Source of the DNA: Bacteroidales bacterium UBA1680
Lineage (GTDB): Bacteria > Bacteroidota > Bacteroidia > Bacteroidales > UBA932
Direction of reading: 5' to 3'
Length of the DNA: 64,000 bases
NCBI GenBank assembly: GCA_002320605.1
Contig: DCKG01000022.1
Coordinates: 62,001 to 126,000, forward strand
Part shown: positions 1 to 8,062 of the stretch, piece after piece
How positions within the stretch are numbered: the first letter of the stretch is position 1
How the letters are laid out: each line of letters starts with the position of its first letter
Made by a program: the position numbers and the translations under genes
The notes under the pieces: model-generated
Databases searched by the model: none
What the model was told of the DNA's origin: nothing
The model's input: only the letters and a program-made list of their open reading frames with translations

Positions 1-2
1 AT

Positions 3-1667
3 ATGAAGCAGGACGGCAAACTGTCCCTGGGATTGTTCTCCTATGTCGACGATTCTGCCAGCATCCACAATGTGAAGGTGGCTGGAACCATCACTACTTC
101 TTACAAGAATACCGGTAGTGTTGCTGGAATAGTATTCTGCAACAGCGGCGTTACCTTCGACAATTGCTCTTCTTCTGCTACTGTCAAGACCAAGAACAAT
201 TCCGGCGGTCTTATTGGCTACGCAAGCAATTCCAACACTTCTGCTGCGACATTAAAGATTACCAATTGCTCATTTACTGGAAAACTTGAAGGAACAACCA
301 ACATCGGTGGCATGGTAGGTCAGGTTAACAGCAATGCTGGCAATTATCAGGCACGCACCGAGATAAAGAATTGCGAGAACTCAGGAACGATTGAGGGCGA
401 GCATACTGCTGGCGGAATGGTCGGATATGCGTACATGACTGCGATTTCTGGCAGTAAGAACACCGGTGCAGTTACCACCACCAAGGAAGGCGGCGGGTTC
501 ATGAGGTACGATGGAAAGTACCAGAACTATCAGGCTGGCTCTGCCGGAATCGTAGGATATATGCAGAACACCACAGTGAGGAATTGCACCAACGAAGGAG
601 CCATCTCCGGAGTTGTGAAGAATGGAGGCATAGCTGGCTCATCGTATTTCAGCAATGCCTACTCCTGCGTCAACAGGGGGAATGTTGAATCCACCAAGCA
701 GACCGCTGCGGGCATAGTGGGCTATAATTTCATTCAGGGTACGATTGCGAATTGCCAGAATTACGGGGAGATTAAGGCTAAGACTTATCAGGCTGCCGGC
801 ATCGTGGGCTTTGCCATCACATGGTATAATCATGATTCTCCGTACACTATCGCGGTTACAAGATGCACAAATTATGGCAAGTGTACCGCAGGCGGCAACG
901 CAGCTGCCGGAATAGTGGGATACTCAGTGAACGAGAATAACGTTCATAAGCTCGTAATCGACAGGTGCATCAATGCCAAAGGAGCGGACATCACGGCTCA
1001 GACTCACTCAGGCGGAATCCTTGGCTGCCAGGAAGGCTACTATAACTGGAGTAGAACTGAGGTAAAGAACAGTGAGAACCATGCGACCGTAACCGGCACT
1101 GGGAAAAACACGTCCATCGGCGGTATCTGCGGAAGCATGCTCAGGCATTCTCAAAAGCAGGGTGTCATGATCTGGAATTGCTACAACGATGGCGATGTAG
1201 TGTATTCTGATTATGCTTCTACTACACCGAGCATTGGCGGAATATTTGGTCAGATGCAGGGCGGCGAAATATGGAACTGCTACAACGGAGGCCGCATCGG
1301 AAAGGCTGATGCCACTCTTGCGAAGACAGTGGCAGACACCTCCTATTGCGGTTCTCTTCTCGGAAAAGGCATGCTAAATAGAAATGTGAATGGTTATTAT
1401 CTTACTGGGACATGCGCCCTGCCTGTGGGCAAGGCTGGCAAGTTCAATAATAATGGCATTCACGCTACGGATGCTTCTGGCAATCTGGCGGAAGTGGTAA
1501 CTATCAATAGCGTCGGTTATTCAAACCTCGTTGATGCCCTGAATGCCGGAATCGGCACTCAGACTCAATATTATCATTGGGCAGCAGGCCCTAAGTTCGA
1601 TTATGGAACCCTTACCGACCCGGTTGACGGCGGCGGCTTCGACATAGGAGACGGAGGCGAAATCTAA
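3..1667 (+). CDS. GLUG-repeat surface protein, 5' end cut by window edge
   Basis: This is the 3' part of a large, probably cell-surface protein. The frame is open to the left edge, so the Met at base 3 is almost certainly internal. The 554 visible residues consist of roughly a dozen degenerate repeats of about 40-50 residues with the pattern GGI/MVGY...NC.N.G.I, typical of the GLUG motif (Pfam family) found in adhesins and other secreted repeat proteins. The repeats should stack as a beta-helix-like solenoid. The C-terminus turns Gly/Asp-rich and ends without a visible membrane anchor or type IX sorting domain. A lipoprotein gene follows after about 17 bp, probably in the same operon. Adhesion or matrix binding is inferred from the family only; no ligand can be named. 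Confidence 0.75.
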   Translation: MKQDGKLSLGLFSYVDDSASIHNVKVAGTITTSYKNTGSVAGIVFCNSGVTFDNCSSSATVKTKNNSGGLIGYASNSNTSAATLKITNCSFTGKLEGTTNIGGMVGQVNSNAGNYQARTEIKNCENSGTIEGEHTAGGMVGYAYMTAISGSKNTGAVTTTKEGGGFMRYDGKYQNYQAGSAGIVGYMQNTTVRNCTNEGAISGVVKNGGIAGSSYFSNAYSCVNRGNVESTKQTAAGIVGYNFIQGTIANCQNYGEIKAKTYQAAGIVGFAITWYNHDSPYTIAVTRCTNYGKCTAGGNAAAGIVGYSVNENNVHKLVIDRCINAKGADITAQTHSGGILGCQEGYYNWSRTEVKNSENHATVTGTGKNTSIGGICGSMLRHSQKQGVMIWNCYNDGDVVYSDYASTTPSIGGIFGQMQGGEIWNCYNGGRIGKADATLAKTVADTSYCGSLLGKGMLNRNVNGYYLTGTCALPVGKAGKFNNNGIHATDASGNLAEVVTINSVGYSNLVDALNAGIGTQTQYYHWAAGPKFDYGTLTDPVDGGGFDIGDGGEI

Positions 1668-1684
1668 TATAGGAGGAAATGAAT

Positions 1685-3361
1685 ATGAAAAAGAATATAT
1701 TTTCATTCTTAGCTCTCGCTCTTGTATTTGCGGGATGCACCAAGGAAGCCAACGAAGAAGTAATGGCCCCTTCAAATGATGAAGGAGTCAAGCTTGTCGT
1801 TGAGGCAACTATCGGCGGTCCTGAGACTAGGATGTCTTACACGGAGGATGGCAATGGGTTCAAAGCTAAATTCTACGGCAATGAGACCATGCAGGTCTAT
1901 TTCCTTGACTCCAAGGATTCCGTGTCTTCAAAGGTGGCATTGAACATAGATCAGGCTTCGATTTCAGCTGATGGCCGTTCTGCAAAGTTCGAGGCAATCC
2001 AAGGAGTCAATATCCCGGATGATGCTGTGAAGGTTGTTTCCTTCATCAGCAATCCGAGGGTTACTTTCAACGCTAAGAAGGTTACTGTGGATCTTTCTGC
2101 GCAGGACAATATGGATGAGGCGAATTACCGTCATGTCATCTTGGGTTCAGTAAGCGCTTCGGAAATCAAGACTGAAACAGGCACGGCGCTTGTCAAGATT
2201 GCATATTCCTACAAGACTTCCGTTCTTCGCTTCAAGCTTAAGCTTGGCGATGGCGTGAATGCCAAAGTGGGCACTGAGATTAAGCTGTTCAGTGTGGACA
2301 ATACTATTCACAACAAGCTGGAACTAGCAGGCGTAGAACTTGCTTCCACGAGCGAGACCGGAGACATCGTCTTCAAGACCACGGCCGTAGACACAAGCAC
2401 TCATGTCCTTACCGGCTATGCGACCGTCTGGGCGGCTGACGCTCTGAAGAATGCTAAGCTCACTGCAACTTACGGCGATGACACTTACGGCGTAGATCTC
2501 AACTCTTCAAAAGAAACGCTTGAGGCAGGCAAGGCTTACACCATCACCAGGACGCTGACCGTGAATCCTAAGCCTGTCACCGTCATGAAGAATGACGAGG
2601 CTGGTTCTATGAATTTCGCTTATTCTGGCGGTGAGGATGTCACGAACGACTGGCTGAGCTGCAAGAGCGGAGTGGTTTCCTGGACGGCTAACACGACCGG
2701 TGCTCCAAGGCAAGCCACGCTCAACTTCAAGAACGGCGCTCTCTGCACCGTCACCCAGGTTGCCCCTGCTGACTTCAAGGGTAGCTACACATTCTACAAC
2801 TACTCCTTCAAGAGTTCAGGTGTCAGCGACACTAAAGTTGTAAACCAGAACAACAGACAGCACGAGACTACTGTTGAGTTTAAGGCTGTTGAGAATCCGA
2901 CGACCGTAAACGGACACGTTCACAATCTTGATCTCGTAGGTCTTTATCTGGATTTCGCTGTCCCGGCATCTTTCGAGATTGTCGATGACACTCCAGTGAT
3001 CTACACCTATCTGTCTCTTGACTATCAGAAGGTAAGCAACGGTACAGAGGTGGCTTGCATCCCTGAGCTAACGAACACCACAAGCTATGGCACAGGCTAC
3101 TTTGCCCCGCTTAAGTTCGGTGTCAACGACTGTAACTATGCTTGGATTGCTTGGGGAGTTGACGATCTCTTAGGAACTCCTAAGTTCGGCCTTGGCACTG
3201 GCGCTCAGAGACTTGTTTCCGAGGGTATGTACTGCTGCGGTTTTTCATTCGTAGTCAATGGCTACAAGGAAGGCATCTACACCACCATCTACCAGTTCAA
3301 CTACAACAACAAGTGGGTATATGACGGAACCGCAGGTGCCGGATATTTCGCTAAGAAATAA
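1685..3361 (+). CDS. Fimbrillin/BACON-like lipoprotein
   Basis: A predicted outer-membrane lipoprotein of 558 residues. The N-terminus is a short signal peptide ending in FAGC, so the Cys of the lipobox should be acylated. A strong AGGAGG lies at 1671-1676; it sits 8 bases from the ATG at 1685 but only 2 from the in-frame ATG at 1679, so 1685 is preferred. The first 280 residues resemble fimbrillin-like proteins (acidic linker after the Cys, an ETR motif, beta-rich repeats). Residues about 290-365 look like a BACON domain (W...NTTGAPRQATLNF...CTVTQ). The C-terminal 190 residues are not recognised. It follows the GLUG protein closely, so both probably form one surface operon. Glycan or mucin binding is only an inference. 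Confidence 0.7.
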   Translation: MKKNIFSFLALALVFAGCTKEANEEVMAPSNDEGVKLVVEATIGGPETRMSYTEDGNGFKAKFYGNETMQVYFLDSKDSVSSKVALNIDQASISADGRSAKFEAIQGVNIPDDAVKVVSFISNPRVTFNAKKVTVDLSAQDNMDEANYRHVILGSVSASEIKTETGTALVKIAYSYKTSVLRFKLKLGDGVNAKVGTEIKLFSVDNTIHNKLELAGVELASTSETGDIVFKTTAVDTSTHVLTGYATVWAADALKNAKLTATYGDDTYGVDLNSSKETLEAGKAYTITRTLTVNPKPVTVMKNDEAGSMNFAYSGGEDVTNDWLSCKSGVVSWTANTTGAPRQATLNFKNGALCTVTQVAPADFKGSYTFYNYSFKSSGVSDTKVVNQNNRQHETTVEFKAVENPTTVNGHVHNLDLVGLYLDFAVPASFEIVDDTPVIYTYLSLDYQKVSNGTEVACIPELTNTTSYGTGYFAPLKFGVNDCNYAWIAWGVDDLLGTPKFGLGTGAQRLVSEGMYCCGFSFVVNGYKEGIYTTIYQFNYNNKWVYDGTAGAGYFAKK

Positions 3362-3389
3362 CCACTTGAAATAAAACAGTACTCAATCA

Positions 3390-3425
3390 GGGCAGGTTCG
3401 GCATTTGACCTGCCCTTTTGTTTTT
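3390..3425 (+). terminator. Intrinsic terminator of the surface-protein operon
   Basis: The stem GGGCAGGT (3390-3397) pairs with ACCTGCCC (3408-3415) and is followed by TTTTGTTTTT. It lies 28 bases after the lipoprotein stop codon and separates this operon from the convergent rnhB gene. Confidence 0.85.
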
Positions 3426-3443
3426 CAACCGCCCGTCATGGCG

Positions 3444-4064
3444 CTAGAATAGCGTAGGCTCCAGTTCTTTTGGATGGAAAGATCTCCGATGAAAAGGAGT
3501 CAGTCCAAATTCCTTAATAGCCTGAATATGTCCTTTCGTGGGATAGCCCATATTCCTGTCCCACCCATATTCAGGATATTTTTTAGCGAGTTCCCTCATC
3601 AGCTCGTCCCTATGGGTCTTCGCCAGCACCGAAGCCGCAGCTATTGATGAATATGTCGCATCACCATGCACCACGGTGACATATTCATTGAACCCATATC
3701 CCTCGAATGGCCTGAAACGGTTGCCGTCGATGAGCAGGAAATCCGGCCTCGGCGACAATTTGAGCACTGCACGCTGCATTCCAGTGATAGACGCCCACAG
3801 TATGTTCAACTCATCTATTTCTTCTGCGCTGACTGCCTCTACGGCCCATGTAATGGCCTCATTTTCAATGACCGGCCTCAAACAATCCCGCTCTTTCTCG
3901 CTCATCTGCTTCGAGTCGTTCAGTAGAGGATGATGAAAATCCTGCGGCAGAATCACTGCGGCAGCGAAGACAGGACCAGCCAGAGGCCCTCTTCCAGCCT
4001 CGTCGCAGCCAGCTTCCAAACGTCCTTCTTTCATGAACGGCAGTAGATGTATTTCTTTTGACAT
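3444..4064 (-). CDS. rnhB: Ribonuclease HII
   Basis: RNase HII cleaves the RNA strand of RNA/DNA hybrids and starts ribonucleotide excision repair. The N-terminal DEAGRGPLAGP motif carries the first Asp-Glu metal ligands, and the HGDATYSSIAAASVLAKTHRD block carries the conserved Asp and the family signature. Length (206 residues) is normal. An in-frame ATG exists at 4073, but a TAnnTTTG box (TATCTTTG) covers 4071-4078, so the ATG at 4064 is preferred. The family N-terminus, a short lead before EGRLEAGCDEAGRG, also fits. It is the last gene of a minus-strand run of seven and may be read from upstream as well as from its own box. Confidence 0.93.
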   Translation of the reverse strand: MSKEIHLLPFMKEGRLEAGCDEAGRGPLAGPVFAAAVILPQDFHHPLLNDSKQMSEKERDCLRPVIENEAITWAVEAVSAEEIDELNILWASITGMQRAVLKLSPRPDFLLIDGNRFRPFEGYGFNEYVTVVHGDATYSSIAAASVLAKTHRDELMRELAKKYPEYGWDRNMGYPTKGHIQAIKEFGLTPFHRRSFHPKELEPTLF

Positions 4065-4070
4065 ATTGCT

Positions 4071-4078
4071 CAAAGATA
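4071..4078 (-). promoter_or_regulatory. Candidate -7 box for rnhB
   Basis: TATCTTTG on the minus strand matches the Bacteroidota TAnnTTTG consensus. No -33 TTG at the right distance was identified, so this is a weak call. If used, the rnhB message would be almost leaderless. Confidence 0.35.
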
Positions 4079-4094
4079 GTCAAAGTTTTCCGTC

Positions 4095-5238
4095 TCATGC
4101 TATTATGCCAGTCAGGAATATGAAAGCAATGGTTATCGGCGCCAGGTAGCGGATGATTGAATATATTGCCGGGAACAGGCAGGCATTCGTCTTGAAGCGG
4201 CCGCCGTTAGTGAGTTCATCCCCAACTTCTGATTTTTTCATTTTCCATCCTACGAATATGCAGAATAAAAGGGCTCCGAGCGTCATCAAGAAGTTGGAGC
4301 AGAGCTTGTCGCAGAAACTGAATATGCTGTTTCCTAACAGCTTCACATTAGAAAGTGGCCCGAACGACAACGAGCATATGCTCCCAAGCAGAAAGCAGAA
4401 AATGAATATTCCTACTGTCGCCTTCACCCTGGTGACATGCTTTTCCTCAACCAGATAGGCGACGGCAACCTCCATCATCGAGACTGCCGAAGAAAGGGCG
4501 GCCACGATTATGGTGATGAAGAAAAGTATGGCGGTGAGGCCGCTCATGAAAGTGCCCATCTTGGAGAATATATACGGAAGAGTCTCGAAAATGAGACCCG
4601 GGCCGGAGCCAGGCTCTATGCCTGCCGAAAAGACCGCCGGCATTATCGCGAATCCGGAAATCATGGCGAAGGCCAGGTCTGCCAAAGCGGTGCCATTGCT
4701 GAAAACCAGGATGTTCTCGTCCCGGCTGACGTAGGATGAATATGTCAAGATAGTGCCAACCCCAAGAGACAGCGCAAAACCCCAGGAATATGGTCATGCA
4801 GGCTAGCGGAATCCATGGAGAAGCCACGAATCTCGAAAACATTCCAGTGACCTCCCCTGAGCTGCCTGCAGTGAATTGAAAGGCGCAAGATTTGGCCAGA
4901 TAGCCAATGGACCAGCCGCCGACTACGCTGTAATAGGATAAAATTATGACTGGCGTTATTATGGTTAGCAGGCTCAGCCACTTCCATTTCGTGCCAGGCG
5001 CCAAAGCTTCCATGGCTCCGAATGTGTTCCTATGCGTCGCGCGGCCGATTACGGATTCTGATAGGAATATGGGCAAGGCCAGCACGAATGAGCAAAAAAT
5101 GTACAGCAGAATGAAAGCCGAGCCGCCATACTGCCCTACTATGTAAGGAAAACGCCAGATGTTACCTAGGCCGATGGCAGAGCCTGCCATAGCCATTATG
5201 ACGTTCCTTCTGTTCCTGAAACTCTCCCTTCCTGTCAT
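4095..5238 (-). pseudogene. Sodium:neurotransmitter-type symporter, broken by internal deletion and frameshift
   Basis: The first half (from 5238 to about 4750) encodes the start of an NSS/SNF-family Na+-coupled symporter: AGSAIGLGNIWRFPYIVGQYGG in TM1, then TM2-TM4. Near 4750-4790 the frame changes. The second half, in another frame, resumes at LSLGVGTILTYSSYV and runs to the C-terminus. Compared with the intact paralogue just upstream, about 65-70 residues (the region with GIEKFSRFS...KPDFSKF, roughly TM5 and its loops) are missing. An in-frame TGA precedes the second half. No functional transporter can result. The gene lies 5 bp downstream of its paralogue, so this is a tandem duplicate undergoing decay. 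An assembly or sequencing error is the main alternative, though the loss of about 200 bp makes a simple base error insufficient. Confidence 0.8.
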
Positions 5239-5243
5239 TGTTC

Positions 5244-6527
5244 CTAAATGAAATTTGAAACGAATATGACGATGATGGCAATCGGGGCGACGTATCTTAG
5301 CAAGAAATATATCACTTTGAAACTGCGCCTGTTGGCAGTTCCGCCGTTAGTCAGCTCATCCTGAACATCGGTCCGCTTCATCTTCCAGCCTACGAACAGC
5401 ACTGCCAGCAAGGCTCCGATAGTCAGCAGAACATTCGAGGAGAATGCGTCCACGAGGCCGAAAATCTTCGACGAGGACACGCTCGCAAGGCCAAGGGCCA
5501 GCACTATGAAGAACGTGAGCAGGCAGGCGAGAGAGCGGCGGATTTTCAGTTCTTCGACCAAGAAAGCCACCCCGACCTCAATCAGAGACACGCTGGAAGT
5601 CATTGCGGCAACGATTACCGAAAGGAAGAAAAGCGATGCTATGGCAGAGCCGACCCAGGATGCAGAAGGAGACATGGCGGAGAATACATGAGGCAGCGTC
5701 TGGAATATGAGTCCTGGCCCAGCGCTAGGTTCTATGCCTGCCGCAAATACCGCCGGCATTATGGCAAACCCCGCCAGGATGGCGAACAGGGTGTCTGCTA
5801 TCGCAGTCCCTACCCCAGAAGAAACTATATTCTCTTCTTTAGTGACGTAGGACGAGTAGGTTATTATTATGCCCATTCCGAGCGACAGGGAGTAGAAGCT
5901 CTGCCCAAGCGCCGAGGCCACCATCCTGCCATTGAATTTCGAGAAGTCCGGCTTCACCAGATATTGAACCCCTTCCCTCGCCCCCGGCATATTCAAAGAA
6001 TATATCGCTATGATGACTATGAGGCAGAAAAGCAATGGAATGGAAAATCTGCTGAATTTTTCAATGCCAGCCTTCACCCCGAATGCCACTATTATGCAAG
6101 AAAGGGCTAGGAATATGACGTTGAAGCCCAGAGCCGTCCACCCGTCTGGATCGAACTCTCCGAACCTGAGCCCGAAAGACTCCACGAAATATTGCACCGA
6201 CCAGCCGCCGACAATGCTGTAGTAAGAGACTATTATGGTCGGGGTCAGCACTGACAGCCAGCCAAGGACTTGCCAGAATGAGTGCGGGGCTAGTTTTTTC
6301 ATCGCGCCGATGGCATTCGCCCTGGTTCTTCTGCCGATGACCGACTCTGCGAAAAATATAGGCAGGGACATCAAGAAGGCGCAAAGAATATATAGCAATA
6401 TAAAAACCGCGCCTCCATATTCCCCCACCATGTAGGGGAAGCGCCAGAAATTACCCAGTCCTATTGCAGTGCCGGCCAATGCCATTATCACTGCCGCCCT
6501 GCTTCCAAAACTCTCTCGTTTAGCCAT
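5244..6527 (-). CDS. Sodium-dependent NSS/SNF-family transporter
   Basis: An inner-membrane Na+-coupled symporter of the neurotransmitter:sodium symporter family; bacterial members carry amino acids or related amines. Eleven or twelve hydrophobic segments can be seen over 427 residues. The signature ALAGTAIGLGNFWRFPYMVGEYGG forms the unwound TM1 that binds Na+ and substrate. SLSLGMGIIITYSSYV matches TM6, and GFAIMPAVFAAGIEPSAGPGLIFQTLP is the conserved TM7/loop region. The substrate cannot be read from the sequence. It lies between folA and its own decayed tandem copy in a minus-strand gene run. Confidence 0.9.
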   Translation of the reverse strand: MAKRESFGSRAAVIMALAGTAIGLGNFWRFPYMVGEYGGAVFILLYILCAFLMSLPIFFAESVIGRRTRANAIGAMKKLAPHSFWQVLGWLSVLTPTIIVSYYSIVGGWSVQYFVESFGLRFGEFDPDGWTALGFNVIFLALSCIIVAFGVKAGIEKFSRFSIPLLFCLIVIIAIYSLNMPGAREGVQYLVKPDFSKFNGRMVASALGQSFYSLSLGMGIIITYSSYVTKEENIVSSGVGTAIADTLFAILAGFAIMPAVFAAGIEPSAGPGLIFQTLPHVFSAMSPSASWVGSAIASLFFLSVIVAAMTSSVSLIEVGVAFLVEELKIRRSLACLLTFFIVLALGLASVSSSKIFGLVDAFSSNVLLTIGALLAVLFVGWKMKRTDVQDELTNGGTANRRSFKVIYFLLRYVAPIAIIVIFVSNFI

Positions 6528-6589
6528 ATACGTTAAGTTCGTCCGCCCGTCCTTTTCGGGCCATGTCTCATCGCCATGCAGGCTGGGGA

Positions 6590-7114
6590 TTACCTGCGAG
6601 CATAGATAGTGAAATTGAATTTATAGCCTGTCTCCGGGTCGGTCTTTTCTTCCGACTGAGACGTGGGTCTCCATATCCCTTTGTCAATCAAGGGAAAATA
6701 AGTGTCCGCATCCTCGATGTCTGCATGCACGTGCGTGATGTAAAGCTTATCTGCGACAGGCAGCGCCTGGCGATAGGTCTCGCCCCCTCCCATAACGAAC
6801 ACTTTCGCATCAGGAGCGTCGCTGCCCGCTGCCTTCAAGCTATCTTCCGCCAGTTTGAGAGCCTCCTCCAGGCTCCCTGCAACCTTTACCCCATCAGGCT
6901 TGTCAGGCCATGGGGAAATTGAAATCACGATGTTGTCCCTCTTCGGCAGCGGCTTCCCGCCTATTGACTTGAAGGTCATGTACCCCATTATCACTGGGCA
7001 CCCGCTCGTTGTCGTGCGGAAATATTTCATATCCTCAGCAATATGCCACAGCAGGGCATTGCTTTTCCCGATGGCATAATTATCGGCAATCGCCACTATG
7101 ATGCATTTTTCCAT
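6590..7114 (-). CDS. folA: Dihydrofolate reductase
   Basis: Reduces dihydrofolate to tetrahydrofolate with NADPH, supplying one-carbon metabolism. The 174 residues cover the full fold: N-terminal IIVAIADNYAIGKSNALLWHIAED with the catalytic acid at about Asp28, the MGYMTFKSIGGKPLPKRDNIVIS NADPH-binding region, and the VMGGGETYRQALP glycine-rich motif. The usual MGRKTF is MGYMTF here, so the Arg that commonly contacts the cofactor phosphate is replaced by Tyr. No thyA is adjacent; folA lies between an EEP-family gene (30 bp gap) and the symporter. Confidence 0.95.
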   Translation of the reverse strand: MEKCIIVAIADNYAIGKSNALLWHIAEDMKYFRTTTSGCPVIMGYMTFKSIGGKPLPKRDNIVISISPWPDKPDGVKVAGSLEEALKLAEDSLKAAGSDAPDAKVFVMGGGETYRQALPVADKLYITHVHADIEDADTYFPLIDKGIWRPTSQSEEKTDPETGYKFNFTIYARR

Positions 7115-7144
7115 AACTCAATAGCTTTTCAAGAATATTCTAAA

Positions 7145-8053
7145 TTATTTTTTGACGGACGTGGTTCCAACTTTGCCCTTCGCATTAACCAAGAACGCAT
7201 TTACATCGAAGTCAGAGAACACCGGGTAGTGATCCGAGATGTAAGGAACATCGTATTTGCCCTTGCTTACTATCTTGAAAGACTTCGCGATGGCGTTCCT
7301 GTAGAAAATGTGGTCGAACCTGCCGGAGAGCGAGGCATTCCCAAAGCCATTGCAGGTCACGCTTAAGTCGGGTTTTCTAGCGGTAAGCTCGGCACTGGAA
7401 AGATAGTCTGACAATGGCCTGAGACCTTTATCTCCGATAATCATGCTGAAATCGCCTGTAAGAAAGACGAAGGCATCATCGCCTGCTATCTCTTTGATTT
7501 TGCTCGTCATTAGATTGGAGGACTCGAGCCGGGCTGTCGCGCTTCTGGAATCGAACTGAGTGTTGAAAACGAAGAAAATCAAGCCAGATTTCTTAAAGCG
7601 TAGCTTCAGCCAGGTCGCATGGCAGATGTTCGCCGTATCCCATCCTGCAGTCTCTTCCTGTTGATTTTTGTTCAGCCAGAAATAGCCGTAATCAAGCAGC
7701 TCGAATTTGTCTGCCCTGAAGAAGATAGGGTTGTCGTTATTTTTAAGGCTCTCATCCACGGTCCCAGGTTTCGTGCTTCTGTCCACTATCTGGTATTCGG
7801 GCATTTCGGCCATGAATGCCAGTTTGTGAGCGTAAGATGCTTCTTGGAAGCCAATTACGTCTGGTTGCTGCTTCTTGACGGCCTTCACTGCCGAAATCTT
7901 TCTTGCGCTCCAGCTGAGATTTCCCGTGTCGGATGCCTGCTGAAGCCTGACATTGAAAGACATCACTCGCAGATGATCTGTCTTCGCCAAGGCAGGGATG
8001 GCCAAGGCGAAGACAGCAAATGCTGCGGCGATGAAAATGAATATTTTCCTCAT
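7145..8053 (-). CDS. Secreted endonuclease/exonuclease/phosphatase-family protein with altered active site
   Basis: The signal peptide (residues 1-23, ending ALA) predicts export. The rest has the EEP/DNase I-like fold: FNVR with Asn34, GFQE with Glu71, FDHIFY, and the C-terminal SDHYPV with Asp274-His275. Two usually conserved positions differ. The NTHFDH motif reads NTQFDS (Gln166), and GDFN reads GDFS (Ser203). Family members in Bacteroidales are often annotated as secreted phosphodiesterases or endonucleases. With the His and Asn exchanged, activity may be lost or altered. It lies 9 bp after the GH97 gene in the same operon. Confidence 0.8.
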   Translation of the reverse strand: MRKIFIFIAAAFAVFALAIPALAKTDHLRVMSFNVRLQQASDTGNLSWSARKISAVKAVKKQQPDVIGFQEASYAHKLAFMAEMPEYQIVDRSTKPGTVDESLKNNDNPIFFRADKFELLDYGYFWLNKNQQEETAGWDTANICHATWLKLRFKKSGLIFFVFNTQFDSRSATARLESSNLMTSKIKEIAGDDAFVFLTGDFSMIIGDKGLRPLSDYLSSAELTARKPDLSVTCNGFGNASLSGRFDHIFYRNAIAKSFKIVSKGKYDVPYISDHYPVFSDFDVNAFLVNAKGKVGTTSVKK

Positions 8054-8062
8054 CAGTTATGT

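Noticed and set aside
1..1667. Repeated units in the GLUG protein considered as a DNA tandem repeat
   Set aside because: The repeats are degenerate at DNA level and follow protein structure, not a nucleotide repeat.
6545..6561. GCCCG/CGGGC hairpin between folA and the symporter
   Set aside because: The stem is short and no T-run follows on either strand, so a terminator is not supported.
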